Positions 12,932 to 22,066 are shown, counted from the first letter of the stretch. The stretch: DNA of 64,000 bases from CAYPGJ01 sp964638515 (GCA_964638515.1 CAZWZL010000003.1:50276-114275); one strand, 5' to 3'. A program made the numbers and translations. The notes: a model not told the origin generated them from the sequence alone.

Positions 12932-12949
12932 ACCCGTTGGAGGAACCTG

Positions 12950-13798
12950 ATGAAACGTTCTCGTGTTGCAGCTCTCGCATCCCTTCTCGTGACGGGCGCC
13001 GCCGCGATCCTCGTCGCCCCGGCATTCGCTGGCGACACCAAGGTCTGCCCGATCTCGGGCGAAACCGTCGAAGCCGGCTCCCCCACAGCCACGTTCAACG
13101 GCAAGACCGTGGATTTCTGCTGCAAGAAGTGCCTCCGCAAGTGGGAGGCCATGGATGACACGCAGAGGACCGCGACGCTCGCCAAGTTCACCGCCGCCCC
13201 CAAAGCGGCTGAAGGCGAGGATCATCACGCCGACGCGGGCACGGGCGACCTCGCCCCCGCGCACAACAAGGCGTGTCCCGGCTGTGGCGAAGCGATGACC
13301 ATGCCCGCCGCCGCAACCGTCTCGTTCAAGGGCCTTTCCATCGGCCTCTGCTGCAACGGCTGCGAGTCCAAGTGGAACGCCATGGACGAGGACGCTCGGT
13401 TCGAGTTCCTCCTTGCGCATGCCGACATGGGCCCCGTGAACGACACCTGCCCCATCGGCAAGGAGCCCATCGATCTCGCCACCAAGACCACCATCATCCT
13501 CGGCAAGACCGTCGGCTATTGTTGCGCCGGCTGCGAGGAGAAGTTCGCCAAGAAGTCCGAAGAGGACCAGCAGGCGTTCCTGGCCAAGTACGACAACCTC
13601 GAGATCGCCAACACCTGGTGCCCCGTCGGCAAGCACGAAGTCAACGCCGACGGCGGAACCTTCGTGTTCAATGGCAAGAAGGTCCAGCTCTGCTGCCCGG
13701 ACTGCATCCCCGGCTGGATCAAGATGTCCAACGCCGAGCGTCAGTCCGCCCTCGACGCGGCCCTCGCCGCGGGCAAGGCCAATGCCGAGAAGCACTAA
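12950..13798 (+). CDS. Periplasmic protein with four CP-CCxxC (YHS/TRASH-like) metal-binding modules
   Basis: A signal peptide (residues 1-27, ending APAFA) is followed by four copies of one module. Each has CP or CPxC near its start, then about 24 residues later CCxxC: C33/C57-C58-C61, C109/C134-C135-C138, C167/C191-C192-C195 and C224/C248-C249-C252, with a shared phenylalanine/tyrosine or leucine before the CC and Lys/Glu-Lys/Phe/Trp after it. YHS and TRASH domains are known metal-sensing or metal-carrying zinc-ribbon-like folds. The gene lies 18 bases after the pump gene, with a good GGAGG 7 bases before its ATG. It probably buffers or delivers metal to the pump in the periplasm; this is inference from context. 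Confidence 0.85.
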   Translation: MKRSRVAALASLLVTGAAAILVAPAFAGDTKVCPISGETVEAGSPTATFNGKTVDFCCKKCLRKWEAMDDTQRTATLAKFTAAPKAAEGEDHHADAGTGDLAPAHNKACPGCGEAMTMPAAATVSFKGLSIGLCCNGCESKWNAMDEDARFEFLLAHADMGPVNDTCPIGKEPIDLATKTTIILGKTVGYCCAGCEEKFAKKSEEDQQAFLAKYDNLEIANTWCPVGKHEVNADGGTFVFNGKKVQLCCPDCIPGWIKMSNAERQSALDAALAAGKANAEKH

Positions 13799-13856
13799 CC
13801 CCCACACGCATGACGCCCTCGCGAATCCAGGAGCAATCCCGGCGTTCGCGCGGCGC

Positions 13857-14606
13857 ATGATCTCGCTGGCCACGGCGCTGCTCGCGCTGTGGCTCGCTTT
13901 CGCCTCCCCCCTTGCGCTCGCGAGCGACACGCCCGACGCAAGCGCCAACACGATGTGCCCCGTCATGACCGACGAGCCCATCGACCCCGATCTGTCCCTC
14001 CTCCACGAGGGAAAGACGATTTACTTCTGCTGCGCCAAGTGCCGCCGCAACTTCGAGGCCAAGCCCGCCGAATACCTCGCGCACCTGCCCCAGTTCGGCG
14101 GCACGCCCCCGATCGCCGCGCCCGTGGCCGACGCGCCGACCCTGACCCAGCCCAAGCCGGTCGAGCCCATGCAGCGTCTGGGCCGCTTCCACGTCGTGAC
14201 GGTGCACTTCCCCATCGCGCTGCTCATACTCGCCGCGCTCGTCGAGCTCTTCCGCCCGCGCAAGGACGATCACCCCGCCGAGTTCACCGTCCGACTGCTC
14301 GCCTGGGCCGGCGCCGCGTCAGCACTCCTCGCCATGACCCTCGGGCTCATCCACGAGGAAGCCGTCGAATCCACGCTCTCCGGCACGGCTCTCGAAACGC
14401 TCGAACTCCATGAGTGGACCGGCATCGCCGTCGCCGTCGCGGCCACCCTCGCCGCCATCGCGCTCCAGGCCCGCGCAGCGCAACCCACGACCGTGGTCGC
14501 CAAGCTCGCCGCCCCACTGCTCTACATCATCGCCGTCGCGATCGCCTTCAACGCACACCTGGGCGGCACGCTCGTCTACGGGCGCGGATTCCTCCTGCCT
14601 TGGTAA
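13857..14606 (+). CDS. Membrane protein with one YHS-like module and a DUF2231-like domain
   Basis: The 249-residue product has a signal peptide (MISLATALLALWLAFASPLALAS), one metal-binding module (CP at C34, CCxxC at C58-C62) homologous to those in the gene before it, and then four membrane segments with DUF2231-like marks: VTVHFPIALLIL, LHEWTG and HLGGTLVYGRG. The conserved histidines could bind metal or heme. An ATG at 13782, inside the end of the preceding gene, would add 25 residues before the signal peptide; I prefer 13857 for the signal, although no clear Shine-Dalgarno precedes either start. It closes the metal-efflux island and converges on the photolyase gene with 3 bases between stops. 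Confidence 0.8.
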   Translation: MISLATALLALWLAFASPLALASDTPDASANTMCPVMTDEPIDPDLSLLHEGKTIYFCCAKCRRNFEAKPAEYLAHLPQFGGTPPIAAPVADAPTLTQPKPVEPMQRLGRFHVVTVHFPIALLILAALVELFRPRKDDHPAEFTVRLLAWAGAASALLAMTLGLIHEEAVESTLSGTALETLELHEWTGIAVAVAATLAAIALQARAAQPTTVVAKLAAPLLYIIAVAIAFNAHLGGTLVYGRGFLLPW

Positions 14607-14609
14607 GAA

Positions 14610-16043
14610 TCACTTCCCGCCGGACGACGCCAATCGCTTGAACTCCGCAATCGCTCGGCGCCGCGCCTTCGCGTGATCCACGATCCGATCCGGATACTCG
14701 ACGCCCGAGCGAACCGCCGCCGGCGCCTCCCAGGGCGCGTGAATCAATCTCGCGTTCAACGACTCCAGCTCCGGAACCCACCGGCGAATGAACTCGCCGT
14801 TCGGGTCGCACTTCCGGCTCTGGCTCACCGGGTTGAAGATGCGGAAATACGGCGCCGCGTCCGTCCCAGTGCTGGCGGACCACTGCCACCCCCCGTTGTT
14901 GTTCGCCAGATCCCCGTCGATCAAGCGCCGCATGAAGAACCTCTCCCCGACGCGCCAGTCGAGAAACAGGTCCTTCGTAAAGAACATCGCGACGATCATC
15001 CGCAGCCGGTTGTGCATCCAGCCGGTCGTGGCCAGACACCGCATCGCCGCATCGATGATCGGGTATCCCGTCATCCCCTCCTCCCACGCGCGCCGGTGCT
15101 CCTCATGCTCGCTCCATCGGACGCGTTCCGTTTCCGTCCTGAACGGTCGGTGCATGCACACGCGCGGGAAGCCAACCACGATGTGCCGGTAGAACTCCCG
15201 CCACACGAGCTCCGACACCCACATCGCCACGCCCCGATCCCCCCCCTCCCACTTCCCCCCGTTCGCCGCGAGCGCCGCCTCCAGACATTGCCGCACCGAC
15301 ACGGCGCCGACCGCCAGGTACGGCGACAACGCGCTCGTCCCATCCTCACTCACCACATCCCGCGCGCCGTCGTACGCCCGGATCTTCCCCGCCACAAACC
15401 GCTTCAATCTCCTCTGCGCTTCCTTCTCTCCTCCAGGCCACAACCCCGCATCCACCTCCGATGCAAACCCCTCGACGCGCTCTGGCGGCTCCGACGCTGT
15501 AACCTCAAGTTCCTTCTGCTTCCGGATCGCCCCCACCACCCCCGGAACCCCATCCTCCGCAAACCGCTTGTACACCGCCTTCCGAAACGGCGTGAACACC
15601 GTGTAGTACGTCCCCTTCCCCGTCATCACGCTCCCCGGCGCAAACAGCACCTGATCGTGATGCGCCTCCACCTCCAGCCCCGCCTTGCGCGCGAGCCGCT
15701 CCACCTCCTCATCCCGACGCGCCTCGTTCCACTCATACTCCCGATTGAACGCGATCACCCCGCACCCGCACGTCGCCGCCTCTTTCACCACCGCGCCCGC
15801 CACGTCCGTCGCCCGCTCCGCCCGCACCACCCGCAGCGCCACCCCCCTGCCCGCCAGCGCGGCCCCAAGCTCCCGCAGCGTCCGCAGCGTGAACTCCACC
15901 CTGCACGCCGCCGTGTCGTGCCGCGCCCAATCCCCCGGCGACACCACGTACACCCCCACCACCTCACCCCGCTCGGACGCATGCCAGAGCGCCGGATGGT
16001 CCGCCACCCGCAAATCCGACCTGAACCACACCAACGTCCGCAT
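14610..16043 (-). CDS. phrB: Deoxyribodipyrimidine photo-lyase
   Basis: The 477-residue protein fits class I CPD photolyases. These flavoenzymes use blue light and FADH- to split cyclobutane pyrimidine dimers. The N-terminal antenna domain starts with LVWFRSDLRVADHPAL. The FAD-binding domain shows WVSELVWREFYRHI, GYPIIDAAMRCLATTGWMHN and GGWQWSASTGTDAAPYFR, which hold FAD-contacting and electron-transfer Trp residues. It could be a cryptochrome-like paralogue, but the full DNA-repair signature favours photolyase. Its start codon overlaps the stop of the upstream methyltransferase by one base (TGATG), so the two are probably co-translated. Confidence 0.93.
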   Translation of the reverse strand: MRTLVWFRSDLRVADHPALWHASERGEVVGVYVVSPGDWARHDTAACRVEFTLRTLRELGAALAGRGVALRVVRAERATDVAGAVVKEAATCGCGVIAFNREYEWNEARRDEEVERLARKAGLEVEAHHDQVLFAPGSVMTGKGTYYTVFTPFRKAVYKRFAEDGVPGVVGAIRKQKELEVTASEPPERVEGFASEVDAGLWPGGEKEAQRRLKRFVAGKIRAYDGARDVVSEDGTSALSPYLAVGAVSVRQCLEAALAANGGKWEGGDRGVAMWVSELVWREFYRHIVVGFPRVCMHRPFRTETERVRWSEHEEHRRAWEEGMTGYPIIDAAMRCLATTGWMHNRLRMIVAMFFTKDLFLDWRVGERFFMRRLIDGDLANNNGGWQWSASTGTDAAPYFRIFNPVSQSRKCDPNGEFIRRWVPELESLNARLIHAPWEAPAAVRSGVEYPDRIVDHAKARRRAIAEFKRLASSGGK

Positions 16044-16993
16044 CAGCCCACACCTTCAACGGCCTCGGCCTCGCAAATCAGCGTCGCGCCGAAAAGCAGC
16101 GCCGGCGACACCAGGTGCCGCAGCATTTCCCGGTACGGCGCCGCCACGCCCGCCCCCACCTTCCCCTCACCCGCCAACCTCGCGAACTTCCGCTTCGCCC
16201 CCTTCTGCGATCGCCACGTCGCCAACCACACCAGCGGGATCAGCGGCGCGAGCAGCAGGCTCGTCGGGCTCCAGTTCGAGTTCACCAGCCTCGTGATCCG
16301 AAACCCGCAATGGTGCAGGCTGTACCGCAACTGGAAATACGAGATCAGGAACGCGTGCCCGTGGTACGTCCGCGTCCCGTCGTCGGACCTGCCCCACACC
16401 GACGTTTGCTCGTCGATGTAGCTGCTGAACGCCCGCTGCCCCGCGAACGCATACGCCACTCTCGCCCGCAGGCTCAGCAGGTTCGGCGTGGTGATGAGCA
16501 GCCTCCCGCCCGGCTTGAGAACGCGCCGCAGCTCCTTCAGCGTCTTGTGACGATCCACGACATGCTCGATGCCCTCGACGCACAGCGCCACGTCGAACGA
16601 CCCGTCCCCAAAAGGCAGCCGCGCCTCCATGTCCGCCGGCGTCGCGCGAGCGTCCCCCTCCCGCTCGGGCCCCTCCCCGGCGTCGTCGTACAGCGCCAGC
16701 CGCAGCCACACCGGCAGCTTCGCCCCGGTCTCGCCCTCAAACGCGTTCACCACCGGCTCTCCCCGCCGCTCCGTCGCCGCCCTCTCGAGATACTCGGGAA
16801 ACAAATCCGCGCTCGTGACGTCATACCCGGCCGCGCGCAGCGGAAACGAGAGCAACCCCGAGCCCGCGGGCAGATCCAGAACGCGCATCGCGCCCCGCGC
16901 ATCCCGCCGACCTTCCGCAAAGTACGCCAGCACGCTCGGGTACAACGAGCGCGACCGCAGGCTCAGCGACGGCTTGTCGAGTCGGCGCGCCAT
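16043..16993 (-). CDS. Class I SAM-dependent methyltransferase
   Basis: The 316-residue protein has the SAM-binding motif I VLDLPAGSGLLSFPL (about residues 38-52), an acidic residue after the second strand (DLFPEYLE), the loop GSFDVALCVEGIEHVVD typical of motif II/post-I, and RRVLKPGGRLLITTPN (motif III). Such proteins transfer methyl groups to many substrates; the C-terminal half here is longer than usual and has a hydrophobic patch (LLLAPLIPLVWLA), so peripheral membrane contact is possible. The substrate cannot be told. The ATG at 16993 begins MARRLDKPSLSL; the frame runs open further upstream but overlaps the next gene there. Confidence 0.85.
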   Translation of the reverse strand: MARRLDKPSLSLRSRSLYPSVLAYFAEGRRDARGAMRVLDLPAGSGLLSFPLRAAGYDVTSADLFPEYLERAATERRGEPVVNAFEGETGAKLPVWLRLALYDDAGEGPEREGDARATPADMEARLPFGDGSFDVALCVEGIEHVVDRHKTLKELRRVLKPGGRLLITTPNLLSLRARVAYAFAGQRAFSSYIDEQTSVWGRSDDGTRTYHGHAFLISYFQLRYSLHHCGFRITRLVNSNWSPTSLLLAPLIPLVWLATWRSQKGAKRKFARLAGEGKVGAGVAAPYREMLRHLVSPALLFGATLICEAEAVEGVG

Positions 16994-17030
16994 CAGGGCC
17001 GGAGCATACCGCCCGCCCCGCGCCCGCGCC

Positions 17031-18092
17031 TCACTTCGCGCCCACCGCGCTCCGCTCCAACACCTCCGCAAGACGCATCCCCTTGCGCCCCTTCCACTGT
17101 CCGCGGTGATACGCGTCGCTCGCCAGCAGCGGGAACAGCGTCGTCGCCTCTCCGAACACCATCTGCTCGTGAACGACGTCCACCTTGCCCCACGAGCACG
17201 CCTCGCGCAGCGTCGAGCCCGAGAGCGCCCCGTCGCGCGAGTCCGCCACCGTGATCTGCACCGCATACTTGTGCATCGCCGCTTCCTCGCCCAGCAGCTC
17301 CGCCGCCACCACGATGTCCTGCGCGAAGTTCTTCGGCACGCCGCCACCCAGCATCAGCAGGCCCGTCGTCCCGCAATGCACCTTGATCGCCGTCAACTCG
17401 CGGAAATCCTTGCCCGAATCGAACGCCACGTGCGCCTCCGGCCGCTGCACCTGGTGCAGCACGATCCCGAAGCCCGCCGAGCAGTCCGAGAAGGCCGGAA
17501 CGAAGATCGGCACCCGCTTCTTGTGGGCCGTGAGCACGATGCCGGGGATGCCCGGGTGGTGCTCCGCCAGATATGCGCCCATCGCATCCACCAGCTCGCG
17601 CGACGAATACGCGCCCGGCGCCAGCGAATCGAAGATCTTCTTCGTCGTGTCGTCGCAGAGCCGCAGCTCGTCCTCGTCGATGTACGTGTCATAGATCCGG
17701 TCGATCGCCATGTCCCGCAGCGTCGGGTCGTCCACCACCGGCGCCTCGGGCGTGCCCGGCGCAATGTAGTGCCGGAACCCCAGCCCCTCGAAGAAGTCCT
17801 GGTCCACGATGTTCGCGCCCGTCGACACGATCGCGTCGATCATGTCGTGCTCCAGCATCGTCACGATCGCGCGCTTCATCCCCGCCGAGATCAGCGAGCC
17901 CGCCAGCGTGAGAATCACCCCGCACTCCTTCTCGCCGAGCATCATCGACACGATGTCCGTGGCCCGCGCGAGGTTCCTCGCCTGGAACGCCGTGCCCCGG
18001 TACGCCTCGATGATCGGTCGCGCGTCGAACGCCGTGACATCCACGTGCTCCACCGGGCGGCTCAACAGTTCCTGCTTCGTGGGCTTCTGCAT
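17031..18092 (-). CDS. Deoxyhypusine-synthase-family protein (SpeY-like)
   Basis: The 353-residue protein is a bacterial member of the deoxyhypusine synthase fold. The NAD-binding and active-site stretch LLMLGGGVPKNF holds the Lys (K254) that aligns with the catalytic Lys of eukaryotic DHS in GGGVVKHH; the downstream DSRDGALSGSTLREACSWGK matches the substrate and NAD site (SGSDSGA...SWGK in eukaryotes). Eukaryotic DHS modifies eIF5A, which bacteria lack, so this one probably makes a polyamine such as homospermidine or an agmatine derivative. The ATG at 18092 has GGGAG eight bases upstream. It follows speA by 89 bases on the same strand, which supports a polyamine role. Enzymatic product unknown. 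Confidence 0.88.
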   Translation of the reverse strand: MQKPTKQELLSRPVEHVDVTAFDARPIIEAYRGTAFQARNLARATDIVSMMLGEKECGVILTLAGSLISAGMKRAIVTMLEHDMIDAIVSTGANIVDQDFFEGLGFRHYIAPGTPEAPVVDDPTLRDMAIDRIYDTYIDEDELRLCDDTTKKIFDSLAPGAYSSRELVDAMGAYLAEHHPGIPGIVLTAHKKRVPIFVPAFSDCSAGFGIVLHQVQRPEAHVAFDSGKDFRELTAIKVHCGTTGLLMLGGGVPKNFAQDIVVAAELLGEEAAMHKYAVQITVADSRDGALSGSTLREACSWGKVDVVHEQMVFGEATTLFPLLASDAYHRGQWKGRKGMRLAEVLERSAVGAK

Positions 18093-18181
18093 CGTCTCTG
18101 CTCCCTGAACGCCGACATCCTCGCGTCGACAATTGACTCTTCGATCAACCCGCACCGCTTCCCGCGCCCGTGGGCCGGGCG

Positions 18182-20149
18182 TTACTCCTCCAGGTACGTA
18201 TACCCGTCCAGCCCGGCCTCGTAGAACCGCATCAGCTGCGATGACTCCGACGCCGTCAGCAGCTTCGCGCGCACCGCGCGCTCCACATCCCTCCGCATCG
18301 CGCTCCGCAGATCCTCCGCGTCGATCTGCACATACCGCAACGCCTCCGCCACCGTGTCACCCTCCACAACCTCGTCGATCGACACCTCGCCGTGCTCGTC
18401 CACCGTCACGTGCACGGCATGCGTGTCCGCCAGCAGATTGTGAAGGTCCCCCAACGTCTCCTGATACGCGCCGACCAGGAACGCCCCGAGAAAATACGGC
18501 TCGCCCGGCTTCACGCCGTGCACCTCAAGCGTCTTCTTGACGTCGTGCCGATCGACGAACTTGTCGATCTGCCCGTCCGAATCGCACGTGATGTCCGCCA
18601 GCACCGCGCGACGCGCCGGCTCCTCCTGCAGCCGATGAATCGGCATGATCGGGAACAGCTGGTCGATCGCCCACGAGTCCGGCATCGATTGGAAAATCGA
18701 CATGTTGCAGAAGTAGATGTCGCTGAGAATCTCCGGCAGGCTCTCGAACTCCTCCGGCACCTCCCGGAGCTTCGCCGACCGCTCCAGCACCCTCCGCCCG
18801 ATGCCCCAGAACAACCGCTCCGAGATCGCCCGCATCGGCAGCGTCATGTAGCCCAGGCTGAACAGGCTCAGCGCCTCGTCCCGCGCCTGCATCGCGTCGT
18901 GATGGCTCTCCAGCAGGTTCCGGTCCGTCAGGCCCTTGAACGTGTTCAGCAGATCGATCACCGGCTGCGGCGGGTCCGTCTCCAGCGCGAGCGCGGCCTC
19001 CACTTCCTCCACCGTCGGCGCCGCGTCGAACTGCGACGAGCCGATCACGTCGAACACCAGCACGCTCGAGTACGCCGCCATCGCGCGCCCCGACTCCGTG
19101 ATGATCGTCGGGTGCGGCGCCCCGGCATCGTCGCACACGCTCTTGATCCGGTACACCACGTCCGCCGCATACTCCGCGATCGTGTAGTTCATCGACGATG
19201 AAAAACTCGACTGCGATCCGTCGTAGTCGACGCCCAGCCCGCCGCCCACGTCCACGATCGACAGATTCGTCGCGCCCAGCCGGCGCATCTCCGCGTAGAT
19301 GTGCGTCAGCTCGTTGATCGCGTTCTTCAGATTCCGAATGTCCGTGATCTGGCTGCCGATGTGGAAGTGCAGCATCTGCAGGCAGTCCAGCATCTGGTGC
19401 TCGCGCAGATAGTCCATCGCCTGCAGCAGCTCGGAGATGAACAGCCCGAACTTCGAGCGCGCCCCGGCCGACGACTCCCATCGACCCGAGCCCTTCGCCG
19501 CGATCTTGACGCGCACCCCGATCTTCGGCCGAACCTCGTACCGCTTCGCGTGCTTGACCAGCAGCTCCAGCTCGCTGAACTTCTCCACAACCGGGATGAT
19601 GTTCCGGCCGATCTTCGCCGCCAGCACCACCATCTCGATGAACTCATCGTCCTTGAAGCCGTTGCACACGATCGGCATGTCCTGCCGACCCTCGCTCATC
19701 CCGAGCACCGCCAGCAACTCGGGCTTGCTGCCCGCCTCCAGGCCAAAGCCCAGCGGGCCGCCGATGTCGCGAATCTCCTCGACCACGTGCCGCTGCTGAT
19801 TCACCTTGATCGGGTACACGCAGCGGTACTGACCCTTGTACTCGTGATCCGCCATCGCCTTCTGAAACGCCCCGGCCAGCTCGTGCAGCCGATGCCGCAG
19901 AATGTCCGTGAAGCGGATCAGCACCGGCGTGCTCAGGCCGCGCTCTCGAAGGCCCTCCACCAACTCGCGCAGATCGATCTTCCGGCCCTGCGCGCTGCGA
20001 TCCGGCAGCACGAGCACGTTGCCCTGCTCGCTCACGCCGAAGTAGCCCTGGCTCCAGTCCTGCAGCCCGTACAGGCGCGCGGAATCATCCGTCGTCCACC
20101 GCCCGTGAAGAAACGCGTTTTTCAACGACTGCGAGGCGATCGTTGCCAT
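18182..20149 (-). CDS. speA: Biosynthetic arginine decarboxylase
   Basis: SpeA decarboxylates arginine to agmatine with PLP and Mg2+, the first step of bacterial polyamine synthesis by the agmatine route. At 655 residues the length is almost that of the E. coli enzyme (658). The PLP-binding lysine is K115 in YPIKVNQQ; GLEAGSKPELL, HFHIGSQI and DVGGGLGVDYDG mark the alanine-racemase-like barrel, and ITESGRA follows. Two starts are possible; I chose the ATG at 20149 (MATIASQSL). It heads the pair with the DHS-like gene. No agmatinase or agmatine deiminase gene is in the window, so the next step must be encoded elsewhere or differ. Confidence 0.96.
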   Translation of the reverse strand: MATIASQSLKNAFLHGRWTTDDSARLYGLQDWSQGYFGVSEQGNVLVLPDRSAQGRKIDLRELVEGLRERGLSTPVLIRFTDILRHRLHELAGAFQKAMADHEYKGQYRCVYPIKVNQQRHVVEEIRDIGGPLGFGLEAGSKPELLAVLGMSEGRQDMPIVCNGFKDDEFIEMVVLAAKIGRNIIPVVEKFSELELLVKHAKRYEVRPKIGVRVKIAAKGSGRWESSAGARSKFGLFISELLQAMDYLREHQMLDCLQMLHFHIGSQITDIRNLKNAINELTHIYAEMRRLGATNLSIVDVGGGLGVDYDGSQSSFSSSMNYTIAEYAADVVYRIKSVCDDAGAPHPTIITESGRAMAAYSSVLVFDVIGSSQFDAAPTVEEVEAALALETDPPQPVIDLLNTFKGLTDRNLLESHHDAMQARDEALSLFSLGYMTLPMRAISERLFWGIGRRVLERSAKLREVPEEFESLPEILSDIYFCNMSIFQSMPDSWAIDQLFPIMPIHRLQEEPARRAVLADITCDSDGQIDKFVDRHDVKKTLEVHGVKPGEPYFLGAFLVGAYQETLGDLHNLLADTHAVHVTVDEHGEVSIDEVVEGDTVAEALRYVQIDAEDLRSAMRRDVERAVRAKLLTASESSQLMRFYEAGLDGYTYLEE

Positions 20150-20236
20150 CTCAGTCCTTTGCAACCGGAGGAGCGAGTCGGAGCGTGCCCGTCCACCACC
20201 GCCTCAAAGGCGAGCGACCAAGCCGCACAAGAGGCA

Positions 20237-20242
20237 AGTATA
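20237..20242 (-). promoter_or_regulatory. Possible -10 element upstream of speA
   Basis: TATACT on the minus strand lies about 90 bases before the speA start in the 95-base spacer after the glycosylase stop. No matching -35 box is evident. The spacer also holds a short CGCC-N5-GGCG hairpin of unclear meaning. Confidence 0.3.
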
Positions 20243-20244
20243 GA

Positions 20245-21264
20245 TCACTCCGCCCGCCCGCGACCCCTCGCCCGCACGCCTTTCTTCCCGCCCGCCTTCC
20301 GGCCCGCTCCCTCTTCCTTCCGGAACGCCGCCGCCGTGAACGACGAGCCCACCTCCTCCCGCTCCCACGTCCACGACGGCCCCCGAAGGCCCTCGTACCA
20401 CGTCCATACCTCGAACCAGTACGAGCGGAACCGGTGCCGCCCGAACCCCTCGTAGTGCTGCTCCAGCCGGCGCGTCACCTCCGAGTCCGTCCCCTCTATC
20501 CCCAGCACCGTCTTCCCATGCCGGATCGACTCGGTGTCGATCGCCAGTCTCGAATACCGCCCGAGAAGCTGCAGCACATTGGCCGCGCTGTACGGCCCGA
20601 TCCCCGGCAGCTCCAGCAGCGCGTCGTACACCTCCTCGTCACTGTTCCCCGGGTCCTCAAACCACTCCGCGCTCGCTTCCCCTCGCGCCACCAGCCGCGC
20701 GAGCTCCACCATCCGCTGGTCGCGGTACCCCACCCCGCAGCGCCCGCGCAGCGTGCTCGCGCGCGCCCGAGCCAGTCGCTCCGCGCCCGGAAACGCCGGG
20801 CCGAACACCTCGCACAGCCTCCGGTTCATCCGCACCGTGCTCGGCCAGGCCACGTTGCAACTCGTCACCGTCTTGATCAGGTCCTCAAAGAATGTCGGAC
20901 TCCGGAACAATCTCCCCCGCCCACTCCCATTCCCCTTCGCCTTCGGTGACCACCGAGGGTCCACCCGGTGAAACTCCCCCACTCCCTCGTCCGTAAGGCT
21001 CAGCATCCGCGCAATCTGCCGCTTCGCCTCCCCCTGCTCCCTCTTCGACAGCCCCCGATCCGCCTGCATGGTCAGCCGACCGCCAGCTCCGCCCGTCTGC
21101 CCGATGCGCACCGTCGCCGGGCCCTCGGGAAGCCCAAGCACGCGCGACAACGTCGCCGTCTTCGGGTCCCACCGATTCGGCGCCAGCAGGAAATAGCCGT
21201 ACGAGCACACGTCCCGCGCGAGCACGTAATCCCCCGGCGGCGAGATCGTCAGCCGAGTGCCCAA
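20245..21264 (-). CDS. HhH-GPD superfamily DNA glycosylase (AlkA/OGG1 type)
   Basis: The protein has the helix-hairpin-helix LLELPGIGPYSAANVLQLLG followed by the catalytic Asp in LAIDTES, as in base-excision DNA glycosylases. The Lys that bifunctional OGG1-type enzymes carry before the hairpin is not seen, so a monofunctional AlkA-like enzyme that removes alkylated bases is more likely. The N-terminal half is poorly conserved but has the two-domain layout of the AlkA/OGG1 group. The last 25 residues are a basic tail (GRKAGGKKGVRARGRGR), which may bind DNA. Start unclear: I took a TTG just after the stop of the amidotransferase gene, since the longer reading frame would overlap that gene by 74 bases. 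Confidence 0.8.
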   Translation of the reverse strand: MGTRLTISPPGDYVLARDVCSYGYFLLAPNRWDPKTATLSRVLGLPEGPATVRIGQTGGAGGRLTMQADRGLSKREQGEAKRQIARMLSLTDEGVGEFHRVDPRWSPKAKGNGSGRGRLFRSPTFFEDLIKTVTSCNVAWPSTVRMNRRLCEVFGPAFPGAERLARARASTLRGRCGVGYRDQRMVELARLVARGEASAEWFEDPGNSDEEVYDALLELPGIGPYSAANVLQLLGRYSRLAIDTESIRHGKTVLGIEGTDSEVTRRLEQHYEGFGRHRFRSYWFEVWTWYEGLRGPSWTWEREEVGSSFTAAAFRKEEGAGRKAGGKKGVRARGRGRAE

Positions 21265-21268
21265 CCCC

Positions 21269-22066
21269 TCACCGCGCGGCCGAAGCCGTCGCCGCGGGAA
21301 TCGACGCCGGCCCCGTGGCCACGTCGCGCCCCGATGCGCCACGGAACACCCGCGGGAACAGGCACGTCACCAGATTCAAACACAGCCGATCTCCCAGCCG
21401 CGCGAATCCCGCATACTGCGCATCGGCCTGCCGCAGCACCTCCTCCGCGCTCGTCCCCGCCTTCGTCAGGCATTCACCATCCGCGCGAACATGCGCCTCG
21501 AGCCCGGCCCGATCCACCTCGAAGTGATACTGAAAACCGTACGACCGCATCCCCGCTCGGAACGACTGCACCTTGCACCTCGCGCTGCTCGACAGCCCCG
21601 CCGCCCCGCCCGGCAATCGCTTCACCTCGCGCCCGTGGCTCTGAAACTGCATCGACTTCCACGCAATCCCCGCCAGCACAGGGTCCGTCTGCCCCAAAGC
21701 CCCGATCTCCACCGCGTGAAACCCCATCTCCGGCCCCTGCCCGGGATCAATCGGCCCCACCTCGCCCCCCAACGCCGCCGCCAGCATCTGATGTCCAAGG
21801 CACACCCCGATCACCGGCAACTGCCGCTCGTGCGCCCCCTTCAGGTATTCCATCTCCCCGGGCATCCAAGGCCACTTCCCCACGGGGTCATCCACGTTCT
21901 GCGGACCCCCCATGCTCACCACGCCCTCGACACCGTCGAAGTCCGGCGGGATCGCCTCGCCCCGATCCGGCCGGATCACCCGCAACTTGAACCCGTGATC
22001 CCGAAACGTGAGCCCGAGCCGCCCCGCCGTCCCGATGTCGTGATGCTGAAAAACGATGATCGCCAT
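21269..22066 (-). CDS. Class I glutamine amidotransferase-like protein
   Basis: The 265-residue product has the class I amidotransferase triad: nucleophile C89 in IGVCLGHQML, then H181 and E183 in YHFEVD. The fold resembles the GMP-synthase-type stand-alone amidotransferases of COG0518, which hydrolyse glutamine and pass ammonia to a partner, or act on gamma-glutamyl compounds. No synthetase partner is adjacent, so the acceptor is unknown. The gene lies directly upstream of the DNA glycosylase, with the stop and the proposed downstream start only 4 bases apart, which suggests one transcript. The C-terminus is an Ala-rich tail (ATGPASIPAATASAA). Confidence 0.85.
   Translation of the reverse strand: MAIIVFQHHDIGTAGRLGLTFRDHGFKLRVIRPDRGEAIPPDFDGVEGVVSMGGPQNVDDPVGKWPWMPGEMEYLKGAHERQLPVIGVCLGHQMLAAALGGEVGPIDPGQGPEMGFHAVEIGALGQTDPVLAGIAWKSMQFQSHGREVKRLPGGAAGLSSSARCKVQSFRAGMRSYGFQYHFEVDRAGLEAHVRADGECLTKAGTSAEEVLRQADAQYAGFARLGDRLCLNLVTCLFPRVFRGASGRDVATGPASIPAATASAAR

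Noticed and set aside
14673..16421. 582-codon open frame on the plus strand over the photolyase
   Set aside because: Shadow of the photolyase; Pro/His/Arg-rich without any domain.
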